From the NCBI RefSeq assembly GCF_017798205.1, contig NZ_CP060010.1, positions 682,001-746,000 on the forward strand: a DNA stretch of 64,000 nt, given 5' to 3'. A model generated the notes under the pieces. The model made no database searches. It was not told where the DNA came from and saw only the letters and a program-made list of their open reading frames with translations. The position numbers were made by a program, and so were the translations under genes. Positions 45,554 to 54,220 of the stretch are shown here, piece by piece (positions within the stretch are counted from its first letter, which is position 1; each line of letters opens with the position of its first letter). The stretch is from Cognatishimia activa (GTDB lineage Bacteria; Pseudomonadota; Alphaproteobacteria; Rhodobacterales; Rhodobacteraceae).

Positions 45554-46603
45554 TTATTTTGATCCGCAACAGGGGCAATCGGCGCGGCGTTTTAGGCCTA
45601 TTTTGCGGGTTTCGCCGTAAAGCCCGTCATAGATCAGCATTTCGCCACGCAGGACCGTGCCAGCATTTGCGATGATCTTGACGGCCTCCATCGACATGAT
45701 CGACCCGATGACGCCAGGCAGCGGGCCGATGACACCTGCTTCGGCGCAGCTGGGTGAGAGCCCCGGGGCAGGCGCCTCAGGGAAGATACATTGGTAGCAG
45801 GGTGCGTCATGGGCGGGGTCAAAGACGCTGACCTGCCCTTCCCATTGGGTCAGAGCGCCTGAGATCAGAGGTTTGCCCAGCGCGACGCAGGCCGCATTGA
45901 CCAGATAGCGGGCGTCGAAGTTGTCGGTGCCGTCCAGAACCAGATCGTAGTCGGCAATCAGCGTCTCGGCTTCGTCGGCAATGAGGCGACGGTTGTAAGG
46001 ACGCACCTCGACAAATGGGTTCTGTGCGCGCACGGCGGCGGCGGCGGAATGCACTTTGGGCATGCCGATGCCAGCATCCTGATGGATGACCTGGCGCTGA
46101 AGGTTGGAATTGTCGACCTCATCGTCATCCACAACACCGATGGTGCCCACGCCTGCCGCGGCCAGATAGAGCAGCGCCGGAGACCCCAGCCCCCCTGCTC
46201 CGATCACCAGCACCTTGGCCTCTTTAAGTTTCTTCTGCCCCGGTCCACCAATTTCGCGCAGCACGATATGACGGGCGTAGCGATTGAGTTCCGTGTCCGA
46301 GAAAGTTCCGGTTTTCGCAGGCGCCTCGGCCTGCGCGTCCGCTTGTCCTGCGGCGCGGGTGCGCAACCATTGCAGGCCTTTGCGATAAGCAAACACCAAA
46401 AGCCCGATGCCGCCGATCAAAAGCCAGGGCGCGACGGATCCACCGGTAGCTTCTCGCAAGGGATGACCGGTCGGGAAGACCGCCTGCAGCAGCAAAACCG
46501 CCAGATAGAGCACGCCGAGCATGGTCCAACGCACGGATTTCGGCGTTTTCATCAGAGCGCCAATACCCCAGATGGCACCCGCTGCGACGAGGACGGCAAA
46601 CAT
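45554..46603 (-). CDS. moeB: Membrane-anchored MoeB/ThiF-type adenylyltransferase
   Basis: The C-terminal ~250 residues form an E1-like enzyme that adenylates the C-terminus of a sulfur-carrier protein in molybdopterin synthesis. It has VLVIGAGGLGSPALLYLAAA, DNSNLQRQV and two zinc CxxC pairs (CYQC and CPCC). Unusually, the first ~75 residues hold three hydrophobic segments (~2-18, 25-43, 58-73) joined by a linker. So it is probably tethered to the inner membrane. Its ATG abuts the dut stop. Confidence 0.87.
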   Translation of the reverse strand: MFAVLVAAGAIWGIGALMKTPKSVRWTMLGVLYLAVLLLQAVFPTGHPLREATGGSVAPWLLIGGIGLLVFAYRKGLQWLRTRAAGQADAQAEAPAKTGTFSDTELNRYARHIVLREIGGPGQKKLKEAKVLVIGAGGLGSPALLYLAAAGVGTIGVVDDDEVDNSNLQRQVIHQDAGIGMPKVHSAAAAVRAQNPFVEVRPYNRRLIADEAETLIADYDLVLDGTDNFDARYLVNAACVALGKPLISGALTQWEGQVSVFDPAHDAPCYQCIFPEAPAPGLSPSCAEAGVIGPLPGVIGSIMSMEAVKIIANAGTVLRGEMLIYDGLYGETRKIGLKRRADCPCCGSK

Positions 46604-47056
46604 CTAACTCACGCCTGTTGAACCGAAGCCGCCCGCGCCGCGTTCCGTGTCTGACAATTCGGAAACCTCGCAGCAGTCGACCTGCAAGACATCGGCAACA
46701 ACCGCCTGTGCGATACGGTCTCCGTGGTTCAGGGTCACGGATTCAGTGCCATAGTTATAGAGCCCGACTTTCACCTCGCCGCGATAGTCGCTGTCGATCG
46801 TGCCCGGCGCGTTGGGGATCATCAGATGCCGCTTTAGCGCCATGCCGGAACGGGCGCGAATTTGCATTTCGGTGCCTTGGGGCAGTTCAACACAAAAGCC
46901 GATGGAGAGCATCACCAAGGACGCTGGCTCCACAGTCACCGCGCCGCCTGGCAGACAGGCCCGCAGGTCCATCGCGGCGGCTCCGGGGGTTGCGTAGCTT
47001 GGTAGCGGCAGGTCCGCATTGGCCTCTGTGCGCTTGAATTTCACTTGTTTTGACAT
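46604..47056 (-). CDS. dut: dUTP diphosphatase
   Basis: Dut hydrolyses dUTP to dUMP, keeping uracil out of DNA. The 150-aa trimeric-type enzyme has all five motifs: PGAAAMDLRA, RSGMALK, APGTIDSDYRGEV, RIAQAVV and the glycine-rich tail RGAGGFGSTG. It lies between coaBC and moeB with 3-base and zero-base gaps, which makes one operon. The coaBC-dut pair is widely conserved in proteobacteria. Confidence 0.96.
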   Translation of the reverse strand: MSKQVKFKRTEANADLPLPSYATPGAAAMDLRACLPGGAVTVEPASLVMLSIGFCVELPQGTEMQIRARSGMALKRHLMIPNAPGTIDSDYRGEVKVGLYNYGTESVTLNHGDRIAQAVVADVLQVDCCEVSELSDTERGAGGFGSTGVS

Positions 47057-47059
47057 GGT

Positions 47060-48256
47060 TTATTCCGCCAGAGCCTTGGCGATGCGCGCTGCCAGCTCTT
47101 CGGCCACGGCGTCTTTGCCCATGCGCGGCCAGCTTTCCGCGCCAGCGTCAGAGATCAGCGTCACCGCGTTTTCCGAGCCGCCCATGATGCCGGTTTCGGG
47201 GCTGACGTCATTGGCGACGATCCAATCACAGCCCTTACGGTCTCGTTTGGCGGTCGCATGGGCGATCACATCGTCGGTTTCCGCTGCGAAGCCGACGACC
47301 AGTTCAGGCCGGCCCTGTTTCAGCTGAGACACGGTTGCCAGAATGTCTGGGTTTTCTTTGAACCCAAGCGTCGGCAGTGCGCCCGCTTGCTTCTTGATTT
47401 TACTTTCGCTTGCGCCATCCACACGCCAATCGGCAACAGCGGCGGCGAAGACGGCGGCGTCTACAGGCATCACGCCTTCGACCGCCTCCAGCATCTCTTG
47501 CGCGGTTTCCACTTCGACGATCCGCGCGCGCTCTGGCCGTGCCGCATCAGCGGGGCCCGTGACGAAGACAACCTCTGCGCCCAGCGCCGTCAACGCCCGC
47601 GCAATGGCGGTGCCCTGCGCACCGGAACTGCGGTTGGCGATATAGCGCACGGGATCAATCGGCTCATGGGTCGGCCCAGATGTCACAAGGATGCGACGGC
47701 CGGTCAAAGGGCCTTCTTCGAATTCGGCCTGAATGGCGGATACGATTTCATGCGGCTCGGACATCCGGCCGGGGCCGAATTCGCCACAGGCCATTTCGCC
47801 TTCGTTCGGGCCTACAAAGCTGACGCCATCCGCGCGAAGAGTCGCGATATTGCGTTGAGTGGCGGGATGATCCCACATGCGCACGTTCATCGCTGGGGCG
47901 ACCAAAACCTGCGTGTCTGTGGCCAACAAGAGCGTCGAAGCCAGATCATCGGCCAGCCCCTGCGCCATCTTGGCCATCAAGTTGGCCGTCGCAGGCGCAA
48001 CAACAATCAGATCGGCAGAACGAGAGAGTTCGATATGGCCCATTTCGGCTTCATCCGTCAGATCAAAGAGATCCTGATAGACCTTTTCCTCGGCCAAAGC
48101 AGAGACCGACAAAGGAGTCACGAACTCGCGGGCAGAGCCCGTCATCACCGGCGTGACCCAGGCCCCTGCTTTGCGCAATTGGCGGATCAGATCCAGCGAT
48201 TTATAGGCTGCGATGCCTCCGGAAATAATCAGGAGAATGCGTTTATTGTCGAGCAT
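47060..48256 (-). CDS. coaBC: Phosphopantothenoylcysteine decarboxylase/synthase
   Basis: CoaBC performs two steps of coenzyme A synthesis: joining cysteine to phosphopantothenate and decarboxylating the product. The 398-aa fusion has an FMN-dependent CoaC domain (ISGGIAAYKSLDLIRQLR; catalytic His in EMGHIELSRSADL; PAMNVRMWDHPAT) and a CoaB domain (TSGPTHEPIDPVRYIANRSS). The start at 48256 is set by the conserved N-terminus MLDNKRILLIISGGI. It leads the coaBC-dut-moeB operon. Confidence 0.96.
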   Translation of the reverse strand: MLDNKRILLIISGGIAAYKSLDLIRQLRKAGAWVTPVMTGSAREFVTPLSVSALAEEKVYQDLFDLTDEAEMGHIELSRSADLIVVAPATANLMAKMAQGLADDLASTLLLATDTQVLVAPAMNVRMWDHPATQRNIATLRADGVSFVGPNEGEMACGEFGPGRMSEPHEIVSAIQAEFEEGPLTGRRILVTSGPTHEPIDPVRYIANRSSGAQGTAIARALTALGAEVVFVTGPADAARPERARIVEVETAQEMLEAVEGVMPVDAAVFAAAVADWRVDGASESKIKKQAGALPTLGFKENPDILATVSQLKQGRPELVVGFAAETDDVIAHATAKRDRKGCDWIVANDVSPETGIMGGSENAVTLISDAGAESWPRMGKDAVAEELAARIAKALAE

Positions 48257-48316
48257 TTGGCCACTCCGAGCTTCGGTGTGGGCTGACACTATGCACTTGA
48301 TCGCGATGTTACAAGA

Positions 48317-49177
48317 TCAGGCGATCAGCGCCCGCACTTCGGCACCATGCCGTTCCAGCTTGGTCCGCATCTTGGCAAGGGCTGCGACCTCCAGCTGGCG
48401 CACGCGTTCTTTAGAGATCCCAAGGTCCTGACCGATCATCTCGAGCGTACGACCCTTTTCTGACAGCCGACGCTGACGCACGATCAGCTTTTCACGGTCA
48501 TTGAGGTCTTCCATCGCCTCTTCGAGCCAGGATTTCAGCACCGCAGAGTCCCGCGCCTCGTCGACCTGTTCAGAGCCTTGCATCGTGTCGTCTTCGAGCA
48601 CATCGATCCATTCGCGGCCGTCCTCGTCCCCGCCCTGCTGGGCATTCAGGGAATAGTCGCCTCCGGACAGCCGGCCCTGCATCATTTCAACATCCCGCAC
48701 GGACACACCGATTTCCGTGGCGATCTTTTCGGTCAGTTGATGGGAATCTAGGGGCTCACCGCTTTCCCGCAAAATCTGCGCCTCAACCCGCTTGAGGTTA
48801 AAGAACAGGGACTTCTGCGCCGAGGTCGAGCCGGTGCGCACCAAAGACCAATTCCGCATCACATGGTCTTGAATCGAGGCTTTGATCCACCAAACGGCGT
48901 AAGTCGAAAAGCGCACACCACGATCTGGGTCAAATTTGTCGGCAGCTTTCATGAGGCCAAGCCCCGCTTCTTGCACCAGGTCGTTCATTGGCACGCCGTA
49001 TCTGCGGAACTTCGACGCCATCGAAATGGCAAGCCGCATGTAGGCGGTGATCAACCGGTGCAGAGCGCGTTCATCTCGGTCATCGCGCCATGCAATCGCC
49101 AGAGCTGTTTCCGTCTCGGCATCCAAGAGTTCCGCTTTCATGGCACCACGCATGAAAGTTTGGTCCATATGCGTCAT
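48317..49177 (-). CDS. rpoH: RNA polymerase sigma factor RpoH-family (sigma-32)
   Basis: The 286-aa sigma factor has region 2 (RLAISMASKFRRYGVPMNDL, VRFSTYAVWWIKASIQDHV) and region 4 (GRTLEMIGQDLGISKERVRQ). The RpoH box AQKSLFFNLKR is present. Rhodobacteraceae often hold two such factors, RpoHI and RpoHII, for heat and oxidative stress; which of the two this is cannot be settled here. The start is the ATG with AAGGAGG seven bases upstream. It is divergent from cobU. Confidence 0.9.
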   Translation of the reverse strand: MTHMDQTFMRGAMKAELLDAETETALAIAWRDDRDERALHRLITAYMRLAISMASKFRRYGVPMNDLVQEAGLGLMKAADKFDPDRGVRFSTYAVWWIKASIQDHVMRNWSLVRTGSTSAQKSLFFNLKRVEAQILRESGEPLDSHQLTEKIATEIGVSVRDVEMMQGRLSGGDYSLNAQQGGDEDGREWIDVLEDDTMQGSEQVDEARDSAVLKSWLEEAMEDLNDREKLIVRQRRLSEKGRTLEMIGQDLGISKERVRQLEVAALAKMRTKLERHGAEVRALIA

Positions 49178-49254
49178 GAGGCCCCCTCCTTGCGCTGGAT
49201 ATTCATGTTGGTTACGCAAGGACCATCGGAACGGATCACTTTTTGAGGCATTCC

Positions 49255-49782
49255 ATGGCAGAGCTGCCAAAGCTGACATTCGTACTGGGCGGGGCGTCCT
49301 CTGGAAAATCCGCTTTTGCAGAAGGACTTGTGGTGGCGACCGGAGCCCCTCGGGTCTATGTGGCGACGTCTCAGATCTATGATGACGAAATGGCCGCAAA
49401 GGTGCGTGATCACGTGGCTGCGCGGGGGAACGACTGGCACACGATCGAAGAGCCTTTGGATATGGCCAAAGCGCTCTCTCAGGTTGGCGACGATCAGGTC
49501 GTGCTGTTGGATTGCGCCTCCATGTGGCTGACCAATCACATGATGGCAAAGCACGATCTGGCGGTAGAAACCGAAGCGCTTATTGCGGCGCTTGCCGCAT
49601 GCAAAGGACGAGTCGTCGTCGTGTCCAACGAAGTTGGCATGGGGATCGTACCCGACAATGCCTTGGCCCGAAGGTTTCGCATCGCGCAGGGAAAGCTTAA
49701 CCAACGGCTGGCTGAAACCGCAAACCTCGGGGTGTTCGTGATCGCGGGCCTGCCGCAGGTTCTGAAGGGCGACCTGCCATGA
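49255..49782 (+). CDS. cobU: Adenosylcobinamide kinase/guanylyltransferase
   Basis: CobU (CobP) phosphorylates adenosylcobinamide and transfers GMP to it in the late stage of cobalamin synthesis. The 175-aa product has the P-loop LGGASSGKSAFAE, the RVYVATSQIYDDEM segment and the VVSNEVGMGIVPDN loop with LLDCASMWLTNH. GAGG precedes ATG 49255. It overlaps the phosphatase gene by 4 bases. Confidence 0.93.
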   Translation: MAELPKLTFVLGGASSGKSAFAEGLVVATGAPRVYVATSQIYDDEMAAKVRDHVAARGNDWHTIEEPLDMAKALSQVGDDQVVLLDCASMWLTNHMMAKHDLAVETEALIAALAACKGRVVVVSNEVGMGIVPDNALARRFRIAQGKLNQRLAETANLGVFVIAGLPQVLKGDLP

Positions 49783-50351
49783 GGCGGCTATGCCTTGTTC
49801 GCCATGGCCCAACCCATGCCAAAACCATGGTCGGCTGGAGTGATCTGCCTGCGGACCTTTCCGATCATGACGCGATTGCGAGGCTGGCAGAGCACCTCCC
49901 AGCGGATGCTTTGGTGATTTCCTCTGACCTCAGCCGCGCCGTCGCAACTGCAGATGCAATTCAGGGCGCACGCACGCGTCTCCCCCATGATCCCGACTTG
50001 CGTGAAATGAATTTCGGCGATTGGGAGCTGCAACGGTTTGACGAGGTCGAAGACCAAGAAACCTATCGCGCCTTCTGGGAGCATCCGGGCGATGTAAAAC
50101 CGCCAAACGGGGAATCATGGCATGAGCTTGAAGCTCGCGTTGGCAAAGCCGTTGACGCAGCTCTTGCCGCCCATCCGGACAAAGACCTAATTGTGGTCGC
50201 CCATTTCGGCGCGATCCTGACCCAGCTGCAACGCTCAGAAAAGCTGACGGCCTATGAGGCCTTTGGGCACAAGATCGACAACCTTTCAGTGACCGAAATC
50301 GACATCACTAAGACCGGCTGGCACACCAAGGCGATCAATCACACCCCGTGA
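49779..50351 (+). CDS. Histidine phosphatase family protein, CobC-like
   Basis: The 190-aa protein has the RHG motif LCLVRHGPTHAK (phosphohistidine), E in LREMNFGDWE and the second His in VVAHFGAI. Coupled to cobU, it is probably the alpha-ribazole-5'-phosphate phosphatase of cobalamin assembly, though other small phosphate esters are possible for the family. ATGA overlap with cobU supports this pairing. Confidence 0.82.
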   Translation: MRRLCLVRHGPTHAKTMVGWSDLPADLSDHDAIARLAEHLPADALVISSDLSRAVATADAIQGARTRLPHDPDLREMNFGDWELQRFDEVEDQETYRAFWEHPGDVKPPNGESWHELEARVGKAVDAALAAHPDKDLIVVAHFGAILTQLQRSEKLTAYEAFGHKIDNLSVTEIDITKTGWHTKAINHTP

Positions 50352-50409
50352 TCTGCCGCATGACAGATCTTCGTTTTACCCAGCCGCGCAAGCCGCATAG
50401 GCTCTCGTT

Positions 50410-51093
50410 ATGACCTATCATCTGATCCTCGGCGACTACGCCTATTCTTCCTGGTCCCTGCGCGGATGGCTGCTGTTTGAAAAATTCGGCATTCCGCGTA
50501 GGGAAACTTTGCTCGACTTCTTTGACGAGGCTGGGGTCGCGGCCCAGATGGCCGATCACGCACCGGCCAAAACCGTGCCGACCCTGGTTACCGAGGACCG
50601 CATCCCCGTGTCCGACAGCCTTGCCATCGCCGAAGAACTCGCCAGCCGGCACCCTGACGCAGGCCTCTGGCCGTCTAACCCTAAACATCGCGCAGTTGCC
50701 CGGACTTTGGCGGCCGAAATGCACTCTGGCTTTACGGCGCTGCGCGGCGATTGCCCGATGAACCTGCGCACCGCCTACGCCGACAGCGCCCCTCGCGACG
50801 AAGTTCTGGCCGATGTTGCCCGCCTGGAAACCATATGGGCCTGGGCCCGCGCGACATGTGAAAGCGACACGCCCTGGCTCTGCGGAAACTACTCGGCAGC
50901 CGACGCTTTCTTTGCGCCTGTTGCGGCACGCCTCGCGGGCTATAGCCTTCCAATGAGCGAGATGGCCGAAGCCTATGTCACCGCGCATCTCACCGACCCC
51001 GCCTTTCAAAAATGGCGGGCTTTGGGTCTGGAAATCGGCGAAACCCTACCTTGGTACAAAAAGGATTACCCGGTCAAAGACTGGCCCGCCTAA
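50410..51093 (+). CDS. Glutathione S-transferase family protein
   Basis: The 227-aa protein has an N-terminal thioredoxin fold (YHLILGDYAYSSWSLRGWLL, with a SSWS catalytic-type serine; KTVPTLVTEDRIPVSDSLAI in the cis-Pro/Ser region) and a C-terminal helical domain. This matches the GST fold; reactions cannot be specified. It stands as a separate gene between cobC and comM and is followed by a repeat and a hairpin. Confidence 0.87.
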   Translation: MTYHLILGDYAYSSWSLRGWLLFEKFGIPRRETLLDFFDEAGVAAQMADHAPAKTVPTLVTEDRIPVSDSLAIAEELASRHPDAGLWPSNPKHRAVARTLAAEMHSGFTALRGDCPMNLRTAYADSAPRDEVLADVARLETIWAWARATCESDTPWLCGNYSAADAFFAPVAARLAGYSLPMSEMAEAYVTAHLTDPAFQKWRALGLEIGETLPWYKKDYPVKDWPA

Positions 51094-51096
51094 GCC

Positions 51097-51118
51097 TTTC
51101 ATCTTGCTCAAAATACTC
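51097..51118. repeat. Intergenic repeat core
   Basis: TTTCATCTTGCT followed by CAAAATACTC shares the core of the elements at 18091, 35572 and 60671. Here the GGGGC module is missing and a different hairpin follows. It lies four bases after the GST stop. Confidence 0.65.
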
Positions 51119-51124
51119 AAATCC

Positions 51125-51157
51125 AAGGCCGCCTGCTTCGCAAACGCAGGCGGCCTT
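51125..51157 (+). terminator. Strong hairpin after the GST gene
   Basis: AAGGCCGCCTGC (51125-51136) pairs perfectly with GCAGGCGGCCTT (51146-51157) around a 9-base loop. There is no U tract beyond TT, so it may act with Rho or as a stabilising 3' end. Confidence 0.65.
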
Positions 51158-51209
51158 AACACTTTGCTAACCAAGCGCGCCTAACCTGAGGAAAACCGTA
51201 AGAGGCCCT

Positions 51210-52721
51210 ATGTCCGCGCGCAGCTATACCGTCGCCTTTGAGGGCGTGGACGCCCATCTCGTCGAAGTTCAATGCGCGATCACCCCGGGCATGCCAGCGT
51301 TCTCCATCGTTGGCCTTCCAGATAAAGCCGTCTCTGAGGCACGCGAGCGGATCCGCGCGGCAATGAATGCGCTCGCCATCGCTTTGCCGTCCAAGCGCAT
51401 CACCGTAAACCTGTCTCCGGCGGATCTTCCAAAGGAAGGTAGCCATTTCGACCTTCCCATCGCGATCGCTTTGCTGGCCGTGCTGGACATCATCCCCAAA
51501 GACGCCGCCGAGACCACATTGGCCCTTGGCGAGCTCTCACTGGATGGCACCCTGATCCCCGTCACCGGCGCCCTCCCCGCCGCAATGACAGCCGCGCGCG
51601 AAAATCGCAGATTGCTCTGCCCCGCCGCCTCGGGTCCAGAAGCCGCATGGGTCGGCGCAACCGAAGTCATTGCGCCGCTGGGGCTGACCGAAGCGCTTCG
51701 ACATTTTACCGGCCAAACCCCGATTTCCCCTAGTCAGCCCGGCGAGGTCATTAAAGACGACTCGCTCAAAGACCTCAGGGACGTCAAAAGCCAATATCGC
51801 GCCAAACGGGCGCTCGAGATCGCGGCGGCGGGGCGGCATCACCTCTTGCTGATCGGCACGCCGGGGTCTGGCAAATCCATGCTGGCGGCGCGCATGCCCT
51901 CCATTCTGCCCCCCCTCACGCCTGAAGAAGCGCTGGAAACCAGCATGATCCACTCGATCGCCGGACTACTAGACCAAGGCGGCATCTCCCGGGCGCGTCC
52001 GTTTCGTGAACCGCATCACACAGCCTCAATGCCCGCGATTGTCGGAGGCGGGCGACGCGCGCAGCCAGGTGAAATCAGCCTCGCGCATAATGGTGTGCTC
52101 TTTATGGACGAATTTCCAGAATTCACGCGGAATGTTTTGGAAACCCTGAGGCAACCGATTGAAACAGGGCGTGTGCTGGTGTCCCGCGCCAATGCCCATG
52201 TCAGCTATCCCTGCAAATTTTCCCTTATTGCGGCGGCAAACCCCTGTCGCTGCGGGTTCATGTATGATCCCGCCCAAGCCTGCGCCCGCGTGCCGGTCTG
52301 TGGCAAAGAATACCTCGACCGCATTTCTGGCCCCTTGATGGATCGCCTCGACCTGCGCCCCGAAGTGCCACCTGTCGAATTCCAGGACCTCGACCGACCC
52401 GCAGACGGCGAGACCTCGGCCACCGTTGCCGCACGTGTCGCCCGCGCCCTCGTGTTTCAATCCAAGCGATTTGCCGGTGCGGGGGACATACGCACAAATG
52501 CAGACTTGCAAGGCAAACAACTGGAAGAGGTCGCAACACCTGATGCGGAGGGGCGTGAACTGATGCTGATGGCGGCCGAAAAATTCAACATCACGACGCG
52601 CGGCTATCACCGCATTCTGCGTATTTCGCGCACCATTGCTGACCTCGACGAAAGCCCCGAGGTGCTCGGGCCCCATGTTGCCGAGGCCCTAAGCTATCGG
52701 ATTGTTCGCGAAAACGAGTAA
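51210..52721 (+). CDS. comM: YifB/ComM family Mg chelatase-like AAA+ ATPase
   Basis: The 503-aa protein has an N-terminal Lon-like domain (VEVQCAITPGMPAFSIVGLP), then an AAA+ domain with P-loop LLIGTPGSGKSMLAARMPSI, Walker B GVLFMDEFPEF and the Mg-chelatase-like FREPHHTASM. ComM is a hexameric helicase that extends D-loops during natural transformation. Its presence suggests DNA integration ability, but the gene is widespread. It converges on gshB with a 24-base gap. Confidence 0.93.
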   Translation: MSARSYTVAFEGVDAHLVEVQCAITPGMPAFSIVGLPDKAVSEARERIRAAMNALAIALPSKRITVNLSPADLPKEGSHFDLPIAIALLAVLDIIPKDAAETTLALGELSLDGTLIPVTGALPAAMTAARENRRLLCPAASGPEAAWVGATEVIAPLGLTEALRHFTGQTPISPSQPGEVIKDDSLKDLRDVKSQYRAKRALEIAAAGRHHLLLIGTPGSGKSMLAARMPSILPPLTPEEALETSMIHSIAGLLDQGGISRARPFREPHHTASMPAIVGGGRRAQPGEISLAHNGVLFMDEFPEFTRNVLETLRQPIETGRVLVSRANAHVSYPCKFSLIAAANPCRCGFMYDPAQACARVPVCGKEYLDRISGPLMDRLDLRPEVPPVEFQDLDRPADGETSATVAARVARALVFQSKRFAGAGDIRTNADLQGKQLEEVATPDAEGRELMLMAAEKFNITTRGYHRILRISRTIADLDESPEVLGPHVAEALSYRIVRENE

Positions 52722-52745
52722 TCGGAGGCGCAAGCCAAACAAGAC

Positions 52746-53678
52746 TTAGAGCTTTGCCTCGATCGCTTGCCAGATCTTCTCGGCAATATTCACGCCGTCA
52801 AAACGCTCGAGTTCCTGAATGCCTGTTGGCGACGTTACATTGATCTCGGTCAGATAGTCGCCAATGACGTCGATCCCGACAAAGACCTGCCCTTTTTCCC
52901 GCAGCAAAGGGCCAATCGTAGCGCAGATTTCGAGGTCACGTTCTGCAAGGCCGATTTTTTCGGGGCGACCACCAACGTGCATATTGCTGCGCGTTTCGCC
53001 CGCCGCTGGAACGCGGTTGATCGCGCCCACGGGTTCCCCATCCACCAGGATCACGCGCTTGTCGCCATTGCTTACGTCGGGCAGGAATTTCTGCACAATA
53101 AGCGGCTCACGACTGAACCCCGTGAAGAGCTCGTGCAAAGACGTCAAGTTGCGGTCGTTGGCGTCAAGGCGGAACACCCCGGCGCCGCCGTTGCCGTAAA
53201 GCGGCTTGAGAATCACATCGCCATGCTTGGCCTTGAAGCTTTTGATTGTCTCCAGATCCCGCGCAATTGTGGTCGGCGGCGTCAATTGCGGGAAATCAAG
53301 AACCAACAGTTTCTCGGGATAGTTGCGTACCCAAAACGGGTCATTGACCACCAACACGTCATCTTTCAGACGATCAAGCAGATGCGTCGAAGTGATGTAG
53401 TGCATGTCAAATGGAGGATCCTGACGCAGCCAGATCACATCGAAACTCGCCAGATCAACATGTTCCAACGGCCCAAGATCCACATGATTGCCCTGCTCGC
53501 GCCGCACAGTCATCCGGTGGCCCTTGGCGGTTATCAGGCCCTCTTCATAGGCAAGCTGATCGGGCCCATAAAAGAACAACTCATGCCCCCGCGCCTGCGC
53601 CTCTTCTGCAAGGCGAAACGAGCTGTCGGCGTTGATGTCCACGCCGGTGATCGGGTCCATTTGGAAGGCGATTTTCAT
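52746..53678 (-). CDS. gshB: Glutathione synthase
   Basis: GshB joins gamma-glutamylcysteine and glycine with ATP. The 310-aa ATP-grasp enzyme has VNDPFWVRNYPEKLLVLDFP, VILKPLYGNGGAGVFRL, VQKFLPDVSNGDKRVILVDG and the end GIDVIGDYLTEINVTSPTG. GAGGA precedes the ATG. It is the last gene of the rsmI-yraN-gshB group on the minus strand, a conserved alphaproteobacterial order. Confidence 0.96.
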   Translation of the reverse strand: MKIAFQMDPITGVDINADSSFRLAEEAQARGHELFFYGPDQLAYEEGLITAKGHRMTVRREQGNHVDLGPLEHVDLASFDVIWLRQDPPFDMHYITSTHLLDRLKDDVLVVNDPFWVRNYPEKLLVLDFPQLTPPTTIARDLETIKSFKAKHGDVILKPLYGNGGAGVFRLDANDRNLTSLHELFTGFSREPLIVQKFLPDVSNGDKRVILVDGEPVGAINRVPAAGETRSNMHVGGRPEKIGLAERDLEICATIGPLLREKGQVFVGIDVIGDYLTEINVTSPTGIQELERFDGVNIAEKIWQAIEAKL

Positions 53679-53739
53679 GGGCAGTCCTCAAATTCACTGC
53701 CCTTTACATGGCGCAGAGGCCTAAAGCTTGCAATGGCAG

Positions 53740-54201
53740 CTAGGCCGCCCAGAGCGCATTTTCACGAATTTCTGTTTCGCCGCGTCCATTCACCAAAGCC
53801 ACGTCAAACCGCATATCCGTCATTTGCCCCTTTGGTTCACCCGCCACAAACACACTTGCCGCTTGCATCAAACGGCGGATCTGGGCCGGGCGCAATGACT
53901 GAACCGCGCGATCAAAATCAGAACTTTGCTTCACTTCGACAAAGACGCAACCGCCGCCGTCGCGATAAATCAGGTCGATTTCGCCGCCGCCACCGCGCCA
54001 ACGGCGCGCAAGGATTTCATAGCCCTTTTTCTGATAGAGACGATCCACGGTTGCCTCAGCGGCTTGCCCCGCAAGATAGGCGCGACGGCCGCGCATCTGG
54101 CGTTTTTTCAAGGCGGGATTTTCATCCGATCCTGCCTCAAAATTCATTTCAAGTTGAACAGGCTTTGCATTGGCAAAATGGCTGGATCGGTCAACAAACA
54201 T
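53740..54201 (-). CDS. YraN family (UPF0102) nuclease-like protein
   Basis: The 153-aa protein has the restriction-endonuclease-like YraN core: GRRAYLAGQAAEATVDRLYQ, ARRWRGGGGEIDLIYRDGG and VFVEVKQ (E.. D.. ExK). DNA-binding or nuclease activity is likely but not proven for the family. AGGAAA precedes the ATG. It lies 19 bases after rsmI and 61 bases before gshB. Confidence 0.9.
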   Translation of the reverse strand: MFVDRSSHFANAKPVQLEMNFEAGSDENPALKKRQMRGRRAYLAGQAAEATVDRLYQKKGYEILARRWRGGGGEIDLIYRDGGGCVFVEVKQSSDFDRAVQSLRPAQIRRLMQAASVFVAGEPKGQMTDMRFDVALVNGRGETEIRENALWAA

Positions 54202-54220
54202 TGGGTTTCCTGAAGTCGGT

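Noticed and set aside
44196-45620. A 474-codon plus-strand frame opposite the M3 peptidase
   Set aside because: Shadow of the peptidase gene, with no start signal.
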